A stretch of 64,000 bases of DNA from Thiodiazotropha sp040506775 (GTDB lineage Bacteria; Pseudomonadota; Gammaproteobacteria; Chromatiales; Chromatiaceae), in the NCBI GenBank assembly GCA_040506775.1, contig JBEVWC010000017.1, forward strand, positions 6,820-70,819, read 5' to 3'. Under the pieces are notes generated by a model, which saw only the letters and a program-made list of their open reading frames with translations, was not told the origin of the DNA and did not search any database. Below, in pieces: positions 44,186-53,147 of the stretch (positions are counted from its first letter, which is position 1; each line of letters begins with the position of its first letter). Made by a program: the position numbers and the translations under genes.

Positions 44186-45282
44186 TGTTCCTTACTCAGC
44201 ACCAGTGCCGCCTTGAGTCCCGCCTTGCCGTAACGGGACATCTTCACGAACTGGTCTTTTTGTATCGGCATGTTGATCGAATCGGTCGGTGTCTCGCCCA
44301 TCGGTTCATCCACGAACGGATCATGCATATAAACAAAGTAATCATCGTAGCCGGTCATGATCACCCAATGGGGCTCCAGTTCCCCATAGATCATCCAGGA
44401 ACTGATCAGCACCAGTACCATGTTGCCCTGCGAGACCAGGCCTTCGATATCCTCAAGGGACAGGGAACCGTTGTGGATCCTGACCCCATAGCCCTGCAGT
44501 TCCTCGAGCATCTCCTCCTGTACCAGGCGCATCACTTCCCGCTTGTCATCGCTGCGCACGGTGTCGGCAAGCAGAATGCCCTTATCGTTCACATACACTT
44601 CCACCTCGAAGCCGCGACTGGCCGCGGCCAATGCCAGACCGTAGGGTCCGCATCCGCCGTGTCCCGAGGTCATGAAGATGGTGGTAGCCTCCCGCCACAG
44701 ACGCAGTTCCAGGGTGCGGTTCATATCCATCGTGGGATTGAGTGCGTGCATCGCCATCATCAGGGCGGCGGGACCGCAGGTGAAATCCAGGGTCTGCTGA
44801 TAGTAGGCGACCTCGTTCAACTGGGGAGAGACATCCGGATGCAGACGTTTCTCGAGACGCCAGGCATCCATGTGATCCTCGTAGTAATCCCGCCACTCGC
44901 CGATGCGGCGGTAGCCCTGATGCTCAAACAGGGTCAACGAGGCCGTGTTGTCCTTGCGGATCTCCGCACGCATATAGGCCCGGCGATGTTCCCAGGCACT
45001 CTCTTCCGCAGCTTGCAGCAGACGTGTACCCACCTGCCTGCCCCGCGCATCCGGATCCACCGCGATGGAATAGAGCCGGGCCATGGAGGTGGCCTTGCTG
45101 ATCAGTACCGCCACGTAGCCGATCAGGCCGCCCGACGGCTCGTCCTCATCCACCAGCAGGGTCGCCTTGCCCTTGGTCAGCAGGTAACGCAATTGGCGAC
45201 GCGATAGCCGGTCCGTGGTGAAGCAGATATTCTCCAATCGTTCCAGTTGATCGAGATCGGCCAGTTTGGCGGGTCGTATCAT
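44182..45282 (-). CDS. GNAT acetyltransferase fused to C39-like peptidase domain
   Basis: Protein of 366 residues. The N-terminal GNAT domain (1-148) has the acetyl-CoA loop region DPDARGRQVGTRLL. The C-terminal C39-like papain fold (155-345) has Q163 and the nucleophile C169 in YYQQTLDFTCGPAA, then H305 in EPHWVIMTGYDD and D321 in HDPFVDEP, a full catalytic set. This fusion next to an RLAN ATP-grasp ligase is described as part of an amide-forming system whose product is unknown. The ATP-grasp gene starts 4 bases before its stop. Confidence 0.9.
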   Translation of the reverse strand: MIRPAKLADLDQLERLENICFTTDRLSRRQLRYLLTKGKATLLVDEDEPSGGLIGYVAVLISKATSMARLYSIAVDPDARGRQVGTRLLQAAEESAWEHRRAYMRAEIRKDNTASLTLFEHQGYRRIGEWRDYYEDHMDAWRLEKRLHPDVSPQLNEVAYYQQTLDFTCGPAALMMAMHALNPTMDMNRTLELRLWREATTIFMTSGHGGCGPYGLALAAASRGFEVEVYVNDKGILLADTVRSDDKREVMRLVQEEMLEELQGYGVRIHNGSLSLEDIEGLVSQGNMVLVLISSWMIYGELEPHWVIMTGYDDYFVYMHDPFVDEPMGETPTDSINMPIQKDQFVKMSRYGKAGLKAALVLSKEQ

Positions 45283-45615
45283 GACGCCTCGCCTGGAGTC
45301 AGCAAAGGAACCCGAATCGGTTCAGTAACCATGTTCAGTCACCGTGCAGAGTGGTAAGCCGCCGGGAGCGTGTCCGGCAATTCCAGGCACCCGGATCTCC
45401 GGGCATTCGGCGTCCTGTGGATCTGGCGAGTCCCTATCAAGGGCAGCCGTCACAGGCGGTAGGAGTCATCATCCGGATCACGTCACGCACACCTATCGTG
45501 ATCGTGGCGGTATGCTGAAATTAGGCTTGGATCCGGTTGCTGTCAATCACTATTATCCGGACGTCTCGGTGTGTCTTTACACCCGGACACTCAGGCATGG
45601 CACTCTGGCAGGCGT
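45283..45615. other. Intergenic region between the GNAT-C39 and cyclase genes
   Basis: 333 bases with no credible gene; one open plus-strand stretch encodes only Pro/Arg/Gly-rich non-protein-like sequence. The promoter of the minus-strand ligase operon should be near 45290-45340, but I see no clear hexamers. No repeat family is recognisable. Confidence 0.35.
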
Positions 45616-46785
45616 TCAGCAGGACCAGAGCAGGAACTGGCCATCGACACCGGCACTGCGCGCACGTCCTCCGGTTTTTGCTTTGTACATGCGGTGATCG
45701 GCCAACTCGACCTGACTTTTCCAGTCATTGATGGCGTCCTCCTGCACCTCTGCAACACCGATACTGGCCGTCACCGGCTGATTATCGGGGCGCAATCCGA
45801 GACCGGCACCCATGATACGCTTCACCACATCATTGGCTTGTTGAGGATCGGCGGTAGGCAGAATCACAATGAATTCCTCTCCGCCCCATCGCACCACACT
45901 GTCGCCCTTGCGCACCGTCTTGCAGATCTGCCTTGCGGCGGTCTTGAGCACCTCATCCCCCACCTCGTGACCGAAACTGTCGTTGATGGTTTTGAAGTTA
46001 TCCAGATCGAAGTAGAGGATGGACAGTGCGCTGTCATTCATCGCAGCGAGACGAAACTGCAGATCCAGCACCTCGATACCGGCTCGCCGGGTCAACAGAC
46101 CGGTGAGAACATCGTAACTCGCACGGCTCACCTGAGAGAGCATGTAACGAAGCTGGGTCAAAGAAGAGAACAGCGCCACACCGAGAATGAGCAGCAATAG
46201 CCAGATGGTGGAAACTGCATGGGTCAGCTCTGCGGGACTTTCGGGCAGATTGCTCCACGCCACGACCAGAATCATCGGCACCGCATAGGCGAGAAACTCC
46301 ACCAGGGTCAGAGGAAAGAGCGTCAACCCGGCCACCATCACAAAGGGCAGCAAGGCATAGAGCTCTGCCACTACCCGCTCAGTGCCACTCAGTTCATAGG
46401 CATCGATCCAGTGATTCGAGGCAAGATAGAACAGTGGCGTCACCGCAAGCATGACCGCCAGCAGCCAACGCGCCCGGTTCAGGGCCGGTTCCTTGCGCGC
46501 CTGCCAGGCCACAGCTGCAAAAATCAGTGCTGACAGGAGACGGATCGACAACAGCTCCGCCCACAACCCTGCCGGCAGAAACATCAGATCGACCAAGGAC
46601 CACAAGGGTACGAGAACCGCAAACACCGCACTGAAGAAAAATGTGCGGCTCTGCATGATCGCCGCGCGATGACGGCAAATCGGTAGTGCGTGATGCCGAT
46701 CATTGAACAACTCGTAGAGCTGATCGGCGGTGTAGATTCCCAGGGATTCGCTAAGAGTGACATACATGGTTGTTAGATACTTCAT
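45616..46785 (-). CDS. Membrane diguanylate cyclase (GGDEF)
   Basis: Protein of about 389 residues. Roughly six membrane helices occupy residues 40-215, forming an unassigned integral-membrane sensor (MASE-like). The GGDEF domain starts DVLTGLLTRRAG, with GGEEF in VRWGGEEFIVIL and an RKGD inhibitory site five residues before it, so it should be active and product-controlled. I used the ATG at 46785, whose AAAGGA site is unusually close; a TTG at 46818 and an ATG at 46767 are possible. An FNR-like site lies about 85 bases upstream. Confidence 0.9.
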   Translation of the reverse strand: MKYLTTMYVTLSESLGIYTADQLYELFNDRHHALPICRHRAAIMQSRTFFFSAVFAVLVPLWSLVDLMFLPAGLWAELLSIRLLSALIFAAVAWQARKEPALNRARWLLAVMLAVTPLFYLASNHWIDAYELSGTERVVAELYALLPFVMVAGLTLFPLTLVEFLAYAVPMILVVAWSNLPESPAELTHAVSTIWLLLLILGVALFSSLTQLRYMLSQVSRASYDVLTGLLTRRAGIEVLDLQFRLAAMNDSALSILYFDLDNFKTINDSFGHEVGDEVLKTAARQICKTVRKGDSVVRWGGEEFIVILPTADPQQANDVVKRIMGAGLGLRPDNQPVTASIGVAEVQEDAINDWKSQVELADHRMYKAKTGGRARSAGVDGQFLLWSC

Positions 46786-46865
46786 TCCTTTGCATTCCAC
46801 TTTGACAAGCGGTTGCAACTATATCGTTCAAACCCATGCACAATTGACAGTTTTTCACATAAAAA

Positions 46866-46879
46866 GTGACCAAGATCAA
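46866..46879 (-). promoter_or_regulatory. Possible FNR-type site upstream of the membrane cyclase
   Basis: On the minus strand the site reads TTGATCTTGGTCAC: a perfect TTGAT half, four-base spacer, and GTCAC with three of five positions of ATCAA. It is weaker than the box at 28507 and may be chance. Confidence 0.35.
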
Positions 46880-46951
46880 AGTTTACACCCAGCCTCGCCC
46901 ATCCCTGGCCCGACAGGTTCCGAACCACGCAACCCTTTCCGTCAATCCTTA

Positions 46952-48157
46952 TCAGGACTGAGCACTGATCCTGAGCCGGCAGAATCCATACCCGATCAAC
47001 TGGCAGTTGAGTCGTAAAAACACACTCAGGGTCTTGAACTGTATCCATACAAAGGGCAACAGGAGCATGAAATAAGCCGGCGACAGGGGAGCAACCAGTT
47101 TGTTCTTCAACAGACCGAAACTGATAAAGAAAAAGCCGAATACAAAAATCGCCACACCGGGACAGACCAGGGCAAAGCTGCCGACATCCCGTTTAGGTCC
47201 ACGCAAATAGTCATCGAAGTATCCGAGTCTTTTCATGACCTGATAACCCAACAGGCCGGCCAGGATCTCCAATGACAGGATCACCGAGGTAAAGACGAAC
47301 AATCCAGGCTTCGACAGTGGTTGCTCGAAGCCATGATGCAAGCCCATGATGATACGAATGGAGCTGATCCCGAACAGGGTCAGGATGGGTATCAGAATCC
47401 ACAAGGTATAACTCGATTTCTGCGAAATACCGTGACGGAAGATCGATTTCACAGCCAGCACCAGCTTGACCATCGTGAGCAACATGGCCAGCGAGAGAAA
47501 AAACAGCGAGCCGAAGATCCCCATGGCATTGATCGTCAGGTTATGGCTCATGGCGCCGGGTCCGGCCATCCCGGTAGCCACCATGGCGAAGGCGAAGATC
47601 GCCATCAACTGACTCAGGTCGTTGTTACCCTCAAAATTGAAATCCCCACGGGTCAGCAGGCGCGTCAGGTAGTTGCCGTATATTCGCAAGGCGTAGATAC
47701 CCACCGAGACGTACACCAGCAACGCCAGCGGAAACAACCATTCCACCACATGCCATAACCCGGGCACATACAATGCGCCCACCACAAGCAACACATTGAC
47801 ACTCATGCTCAGAGTCAGGGGTATTGCCATCAGCGAGACTTCCTCATTACCCATCCTGAGCGCTGTGAAGGCATCCGTCTTTCTAAATCGCCGGTAGGCC
47901 CGCAGACTTTTAGCCAGAAGATGAAAGTGAATGAAGGCAAAACCCAGAATCAGTATCAGATCGACTGCCAGCAATGCCGAGGTCCAGGGATTTTCTCCCA
48001 GCAGCACCGATTGCAATACTTCGAAAGTCACCATCGGCGAGGTCGGATGTGGAATCATGAACTGAGGATAAAGAAAAAATGAAATCGCCAACCCGCCCGC
48101 ACCGAGCGCGGCGAGAAAGACCTGAGGATTGAATGACGCTTCTTTACTGCTGAGCAT
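46952..48157 (-). CDS. Polytopic membrane protein, possibly TsoY-type
   Basis: Protein of 401 residues with about nine to ten hydrophobic helices spread over the whole length and no soluble domain. The start (VFLAALGAGGLAISFFLYPQF, then IPHPTSPMVTF) and the layout bring to mind TsoY/TDT-type membrane proteins linked to sulfur compounds, but I recall this only weakly and cannot confirm it. The central segment AMVATGMAGPGAMSHNLTIN is Gly- and Met-rich. It is co-directional with the downstream cyclase gene, 166 bases away; function unknown. Confidence 0.6.
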   Translation of the reverse strand: MLSSKEASFNPQVFLAALGAGGLAISFFLYPQFMIPHPTSPMVTFEVLQSVLLGENPWTSALLAVDLILILGFAFIHFHLLAKSLRAYRRFRKTDAFTALRMGNEEVSLMAIPLTLSMSVNVLLVVGALYVPGLWHVVEWLFPLALLVYVSVGIYALRIYGNYLTRLLTRGDFNFEGNNDLSQLMAIFAFAMVATGMAGPGAMSHNLTINAMGIFGSLFFLSLAMLLTMVKLVLAVKSIFRHGISQKSSYTLWILIPILTLFGISSIRIIMGLHHGFEQPLSKPGLFVFTSVILSLEILAGLLGYQVMKRLGYFDDYLRGPKRDVGSFALVCPGVAIFVFGFFFISFGLLKNKLVAPLSPAYFMLLLPFVWIQFKTLSVFLRLNCQLIGYGFCRLRISAQS

Positions 48158-48422
48158 GTTGCAACCCCTTTGCGTACAACTTTAAAACAGGCGGCGATGC
48201 TACCAGCTGTACTTCACATCGATATGACAATGCGCAATTCCCCCGATAATTACGCGGTTCCCATACGACCCTGTGATGTGATTCAAGCATTCGCACAAAC
48301 ATCATCGCAGTCACGCGCGTTGCCAGCAGGCTTCAGCAGAACCCCCCTCCGGCGACATTCCCTCAGCACTTGTGTTCCTCGAAAAAATGTTTGAGCATGT
48401 GAAAAACCACAACCCAAGATCG

Positions 48423-49238
48423 ATGATGAATTCACCCACAATCCTTCTGGCGGACAACGGTTCCCGACGTCCTGAGTCTGTAATAAACCTGCGGCGCATC
48501 GCAGGGATGCTTTCCACCGAGTGTGGGCGAACGGTTCTTCCGGTATCCCTGCAGCACGCGGACAGAATTCCAGCCGAGGCTCTCGACGGCCAACCCGCGG
48601 ACACCTTCGCACCTCTGCTGGAACGTCTGTTGGGTCAAGGGGAGCGTGAGTTCATCGTCCTGCCTCTGTTTTTCGGTCCCAGCCGGGCGCTTTCATCCTT
48701 CATTCCCGAACAGGTGACACGACTCAGTGCGCAATACGGTGCGTTTGAGCTCAGCGTGGCCCCGGTACTCTGTCCACTCCCAGAGGGCGACTCCCGGTTG
48801 GCCGGGATTCTCGAGGCCCAGCTGCCGGCTCAGATTCAACGCATCATACTGGTCGACCACGGCTCCCCGATACCCTCGGTCACCGCGGTCCGACGCTATC
48901 TCGCCGACAGCTTGCGACAGCGGCTTGGCCCGTCGGTAACCCTTCATGAGGCGGTCATGGAACGCCGCACAGGGGTTCAGTATGATTTCAACGGAGAATT
49001 GCTCGAAGAGGTATTGCTCAGCGAGGGTGAACGGGATTCCATTACACCGATCGCGCTTTCCATGCTGTTTCTCTCTCCCGGGCGTCACGCCGGTCCGGGT
49101 GGGGATATCGAAACCATCTGCGAGGGCATCAGGCATCGGTATCCAAACTGGCCGATTCATATCAGTGGCCTGGTGGGCGATCACCCGGATCTGATCCCGA
49201 TCCTCAAAGACCGGCTCGATTGCATGCTTTTGAATTAG
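48423..49238 (+). CDS. CbiX/sirohydrochlorin chelatase-like protein
   Basis: Protein of 271 residues built from two similar halves, each beginning with a strand-loop: PTILLADNGSRRPES (residues 4-18) and RIILVDHGSPIPSVTAVRRYL. The usual HGS of the first half is NGS here, so the first metal-ligand His is missing, while the second half keeps HGS. Further marks are FIVLPLFFGPSRALSSFIPEQ and PIALSMLFLSPGRHAGPGGDI. CbiX-type proteins insert cobalt, nickel or iron into sirohydrochlorin. Upstream in-frame starts at 48372 (GTG) and 48387 exist; 48423 fits family length better. Confidence 0.8.
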   Translation: MMNSPTILLADNGSRRPESVINLRRIAGMLSTECGRTVLPVSLQHADRIPAEALDGQPADTFAPLLERLLGQGEREFIVLPLFFGPSRALSSFIPEQVTRLSAQYGAFELSVAPVLCPLPEGDSRLAGILEAQLPAQIQRIILVDHGSPIPSVTAVRRYLADSLRQRLGPSVTLHEAVMERRTGVQYDFNGELLEEVLLSEGERDSITPIALSMLFLSPGRHAGPGGDIETICEGIRHRYPNWPIHISGLVGDHPDLIPILKDRLDCMLLN

Positions 49239-49272
49239 CAGGCTGTTGACATTATTAACCCAGGAGTCAGGA

Positions 49273-50337
49273 TTGGAAGCATTCATCACTTTCATCAGCC
49301 AGGCCTACTACGACAGGCTCGACCGGGTATTCAGCCTGTTCGATTATGGCGTACTGATCATCAATACCCTGATCTTCCTGCTCTCATCCCGGATCGTTAC
49401 CAAATTCGGCTACCCTCCCGCTGATCGCAAACACGCGTCCAGTGTGTGGATCCTGAGGCTGGTCAACATTATTCTGTTTCTGCTCTATTTCCTGGCCGTT
49501 TTTTTCACCGACAAGGCCCGTCCCCTTTCGCTCACCGGGCTGACCCTGCTGTGCGCTTACCTGTTGGCCCACCTGTTTCAGCTGCAGGTCCTGAAGCGCT
49601 ATGGCAGAACCCGCGAGATCGATGACAGGGAGGTACTGACCCACACCTACCAGTCGGAGATCATCGGTCTGATCGGATGGATCGTGGCGGGTGTCATTTC
49701 ATTCCTGATCATCATCAACACCTGGGAGATGACCAGCTGGCTGCACGCCACCTCAGTACTGGGCGCGGTGCTGCTGATTGTCTATTCCACCAAGGATGTA
49801 TGGGCGCCGGACAATATCAACGGCTTGATTCTCCTCTACAACAATGATGTGGAACCCGGCTCGGTGATTCAGGTCAGGGAACTCGATCTGCTGGGTGTGG
49901 TGATCCGCACCACCCTGACCCAGACCGTGTTCAAGGATCTGCGCAGAAAATACAAGATCCTGTTGCCCAACTCCCGATTCCGTGCCAGCAAGATCGAAAT
50001 TCTAACCAGCGACTCGAACGGCAAACTGGATTGCTATGCCGACTTCAAGATCGGATACGGATATGACGGGGATGTGATCGAACGATTCCTCAAGCAGGTC
50101 TGGCAGGATGTAGCCGATTCAGGCTCCCTGATCGATCAGGAACGTCCCCCCAAGGTTGCGATCGTGGAGAACGGCGATCATGCGGTGACCTGGCGGCTCT
50201 CCTACCGGATCAGCAGCGCCTACCGTCTGATCGAAGCGGAATTCACAGTCAACCGGGCCGCTTATGACCGATCCATCCAGATGGACATCGGCCTGAACAC
50301 GCCCTTGACGCACTGGATCGATAATCTGCCGGACTAG
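49273..50337 (+). CDS. MscS-type mechanosensitive channel or small-conductance channel homologue
   Basis: Protein of about 354 residues with four to five N-terminal helices (about 20-175), then a small soluble part. The region NGLILLYNNDVEPGSVIQVRELDLLGVV followed by TVFKDLRRKYKILLPNSRFRASKIE matches the MscS beta domain, with the NxxF/V and LPNS signatures. C-terminal alpha/beta domain ends near residue 350. Such proteins open on membrane tension to release osmolytes. A TTG start at 49273 behind CAGGAG is preferred to a TTG at 49246. Confidence 0.85.
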   Translation: MEAFITFISQAYYDRLDRVFSLFDYGVLIINTLIFLLSSRIVTKFGYPPADRKHASSVWILRLVNIILFLLYFLAVFFTDKARPLSLTGLTLLCAYLLAHLFQLQVLKRYGRTREIDDREVLTHTYQSEIIGLIGWIVAGVISFLIIINTWEMTSWLHATSVLGAVLLIVYSTKDVWAPDNINGLILLYNNDVEPGSVIQVRELDLLGVVIRTTLTQTVFKDLRRKYKILLPNSRFRASKIEILTSDSNGKLDCYADFKIGYGYDGDVIERFLKQVWQDVADSGSLIDQERPPKVAIVENGDHAVTWRLSYRISSAYRLIEAEFTVNRAAYDRSIQMDIGLNTPLTHWIDNLPD

Positions 50338-50551
50338 GATCTGTTAACCCCAATCTGATAATTGGGACTTATTTCCCATTAGTACCGTGTCTCACATCAC
50401 GGAACCCCTCTCGATAAAGCCTCAAGATAAGACCCTGCGCGGCGCAGGGCATTCTCCCTGTCCCTCGACAGAATGACCGCCCGTCAGGACGCACCGCGCG
50501 ATCACCCGGTATTTACTGGAAAACAACTACATACGGAGAGTGAGAAACAAT

Positions 50552-51523
50552 ATGAAGTATTCAAAGACCTTACCCCTGTTTTGCCTGAGTCTGCCTCTCG
50601 CCCTGGGCACCGGTTCGGCATTCGCCTTTACATCCTACGCGCGTGATATCACAGGTTATTGCGACACCAGCGGTTATACGTTGCTACCCGAATATGCGAG
50701 CGATACCTGCGATGCCGCCTGCCACAGCAACCCACAGGGGAACACCGCCTATGAGAACGGCGATCTCGCCTATTTCTGCCCCCCGCCTCCGGTGGTCGAT
50801 GAGCCGACCTGCACCGACGCGGATGGCGACGGTTACTTCGCGGAAGGCGAGGCCTGCGGAACCCTTGCGGATTTCGACGACGGTCACAGCACCGCTTATC
50901 CGGGCGCTGCCGAAAACTGCTCCGATGGTATCGACAATGACGGCAACGGCCTGATCGATTCCGCTGATCCCAATGCCATCGACTGTCCGGTCGAATGTGT
51001 TGATATGGATGCGGACGGATACAGTGCAACCGGTGGCAGCTGCGGACCGATCGATTGCAACGATATGGACAGCACCATCAACCCGGGCGCAACCGAATCC
51101 TGCAGTGACGGCATCGATAACAACTGTAACGGTCTGATCGACTCCGCGGATATGAACGCGGTGGATTGCCCGATCTCCTGTACGGACAAGGATCAGGATG
51201 GTTACAGTATCGAAGGTGGTAGCTGCGGTGTCGTTGACTGTAACGACGATGACGCCAATATCAACCCGGGCGCGCTTGAAGTCTGTGATGACGGAATCGA
51301 CAACAACTGTAACAACCGTACCGACAGCGAAGATGCGGTTTGTCAGACCGGCAACGACGGAAGTGATGATGACAAGCCCTGGTGGCGGTGTCGTCAGTCC
51401 GAGGATCGGGATGAGAGTCATGAGCGCAGCCGTGATCATGACAGAGACCGTTCAGATGATGATCGCGAGGAAAAACAGGACCGGGATGGATCCCGTGACC
51501 GGAGCAATCGTCGGGACGATTGA
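50552..51523 (+). CDS. MopE-like exported protein with cysteine-aspartate repeats
   Basis: Protein of 323 residues with a signal peptide (cleavage near AFA, residue 27). An N-terminal domain has cysteines including TCDAACH, a CxxxCH motif, one residue longer than a haem site. Three MopE-type repeats of about 55 residues follow: DADGDGYFAEGEACG, then CNDxDxxINPGA and CSDGIDNNCNGLIDSAD, with the first copy diverged. These Asp-rich units resemble calcium- or metal-binding motifs. The final 50 residues are almost all Asp, Arg, Glu and Ser. It is likely surface-exposed. The start follows a GGAGAG site. Confidence 0.82.
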   Translation: MKYSKTLPLFCLSLPLALGTGSAFAFTSYARDITGYCDTSGYTLLPEYASDTCDAACHSNPQGNTAYENGDLAYFCPPPPVVDEPTCTDADGDGYFAEGEACGTLADFDDGHSTAYPGAAENCSDGIDNDGNGLIDSADPNAIDCPVECVDMDADGYSATGGSCGPIDCNDMDSTINPGATESCSDGIDNNCNGLIDSADMNAVDCPISCTDKDQDGYSIEGGSCGVVDCNDDDANINPGALEVCDDGIDNNCNNRTDSEDAVCQTGNDGSDDDKPWWRCRQSEDRDESHERSRDHDRDRSDDDREEKQDRDGSRDRSNRRDD

Positions 51524-51539
51524 TCGTCAATAGTGACAG

Positions 51540-51562
51540 GAATGCGGCAGGACGCCGCATTC
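51540..51562. terminator. Hairpin after the MopE-like gene
   Basis: GAATGCGGC (51540-51548) pairs over 9 bp with GCCGCATTC (51554-51562) around AGGAC. It lies 16 bases after the stop codon and before the convergent DUF535 gene. There is no clear T-run, so efficiency is uncertain. Confidence 0.55.
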
Positions 51563-51643
51563 TGAACACCCTCACTGCGACGGCACCTCTGGATCCGAAA
51601 GCGATTGAGATCTGCCGCCGCAGGGGCGAACCCTTAACAGACC

Positions 51644-52642
51644 CTAAGTGAGCCCCATTGTTTGCTTCGACTGTTGCCGAACGGGCAGACAATCATCTTC
51701 AGGAAACCGCCCTGCGACCGCTTCCAGCCCGGTACCAATTTCTTCACTTAACCGATCCAGCATAGCGTATCGGTTACGGTACATTGAACGTTTCTTCGAA
51801 ATGACCTCATTCAGGTTCCTGGTTACGGGTTGCGCAGGCAACTCGAAAAAAGCTGCGCTGCTGCGTATCCCGCCACGGTCTGACCAGACCTCGTCGTAAT
51901 TGAGATACAGATGACTGTGCTTCTTTTTCAAGCAATAAAAGTAGTGCTTGTGTTGACGATGTGAATCGGCGATCGCATAGATCCGATCGATTCCCACCCG
52001 ATGACAAAAGATCTGAAAAACCTCAACCATCAAGTCACGCGGACGTATGCCATGGGTTTTTCGGGTCATGTCACGATACAGCGTCTCGATGTTCGGCATA
52101 CGCCGTCCCTGGATGGCGCCCACCAGGGCGCAAATCTGGTCTGAGGCATTTTTGTGTAGCGAGAATGCCAGAGTGAATATCCGTTCGTGGCCGACATAGG
52201 TGTTCAAGGTCAGCATCCCCTCCCTCATAAACAGACCATTCTTGTCGATCACGATACGCAACCCGGGATAGACATCATCGGCCTCGGCAAGAATTCTTTC
52301 CTGAGTGGCCTGGCAGTCGACCCGGTACGGCAGTTCAAGGAGGGTTGTGAAATGGCTGTGGAGATACTCCACCCGTTCAGAGGCACCCCAGTCCTTGCAT
52401 TGATAAGGCCAGAAGATACTCGGGATGGCTTCAGGGTGCTGCTCCATCAGCACTCGAAATCGATCGACCGTAGCCTGACCCATTAACAGGATATCCTTGG
52501 CATTGAGTGATGCCATGGCAAAATAGGCGATTCGCCCTTTCAGGGACCCATATTTCAGGGGACTGAGTCTGGCCTTGCGTTGATCCGGCTCCAGGGTGAT
52601 CTTTTCCGAAGACCTCAGTATCAGAGAAGCTCGTCTAAACAT
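51644..52642 (-). CDS. DUF535/VirK/YbjX family protein
   Basis: Protein of 332 residues, soluble. The motifs are FWPYQCKDWGASERVEYLHSHF, FTLAFSLHKN, ALVGAIQGRRMPN, TRKTHGIRPRDLMVEVF and SHRQHKHYFYCLKKKH, which match the VirK/YbjX (DUF535) family of enterobacteria and relatives, linked with resistance to antimicrobial peptides and envelope traits but with no known activity. A 15-residue C-terminal tail is Gln/Arg-rich. The ATG at 52642 has an AAAGGA site; a GTG at 52696 would lengthen it by 18 residues. Convergent with the MopE-like gene. Confidence 0.88.
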   Translation of the reverse strand: MFRRASLILRSSEKITLEPDQRKARLSPLKYGSLKGRIAYFAMASLNAKDILLMGQATVDRFRVLMEQHPEAIPSIFWPYQCKDWGASERVEYLHSHFTTLLELPYRVDCQATQERILAEADDVYPGLRIVIDKNGLFMREGMLTLNTYVGHERIFTLAFSLHKNASDQICALVGAIQGRRMPNIETLYRDMTRKTHGIRPRDLMVEVFQIFCHRVGIDRIYAIADSHRQHKHYFYCLKKKHSHLYLNYDEVWSDRGGIRSSAAFFELPAQPVTRNLNEVISKKRSMYRNRYAMLDRLSEEIGTGLEAVAGRFPEDDCLPVRQQSKQTMGLT

Positions 52643-53147
52643 CCTGTGAATCCTTTCATTCAACGACTCCCGTGAATCATCACGCTGCGTCCCCACATTG
52701 CTTTAGGGGATATCAGATATTTCCATGCCAGAACATGCTTCCTTGATCCTATCACAAGCCAACGGGCGTGCTGATATCCGGGAACAGGCTCAAACAGCGT
52801 ACTGGGTCTTAATTTTGTAAATATTCGTGAACGGAAGCACGAACCGCTTCCGATCTCGCCCGGGAGTGGAGGTAGCGCATGGCCATTCGTTGAAGAACGC
52901 TGTTCACTGAAGTGATCAAGTGCAATCAGACCGTCGATCGGTTGCCATACCGATCAACAAATCAACAAACCGAAAATGGATATAAATCGGGAATATTGAA
53001 ACGGAGGACGGAACAGCCGGGTAGCCGGCAGAATGCCGGCACCCAACCCTGAAAGCCGATAGGAAAAAACGGGATCTCGTCCACGACCCGTCCCGTCAAC
53101 CGCTTACCCAGTCCCCCTGAGGACGGAGGCGACCCTATTGGTTTTTT
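52643..53147. other. Intergenic region without recognisable gene
   Basis: 505 bases between two minus-strand genes. A GCCGGC hairpin (53024-53029 with 53035-53040) is the only visible structure. A TTTTTTT run at 53139-53146 lies just beyond the outer-membrane protein gene but on the wrong strand for its terminator. Composition is lower in GC than the genes around. Confidence 0.35.

Noticed and set aside
50660..50740. c-type haem site in the MopE-like protein
   Set aside because: The motif is CxxxCH, one residue longer than the standard site, so I do not call it a cytochrome; noted as unusual instead.
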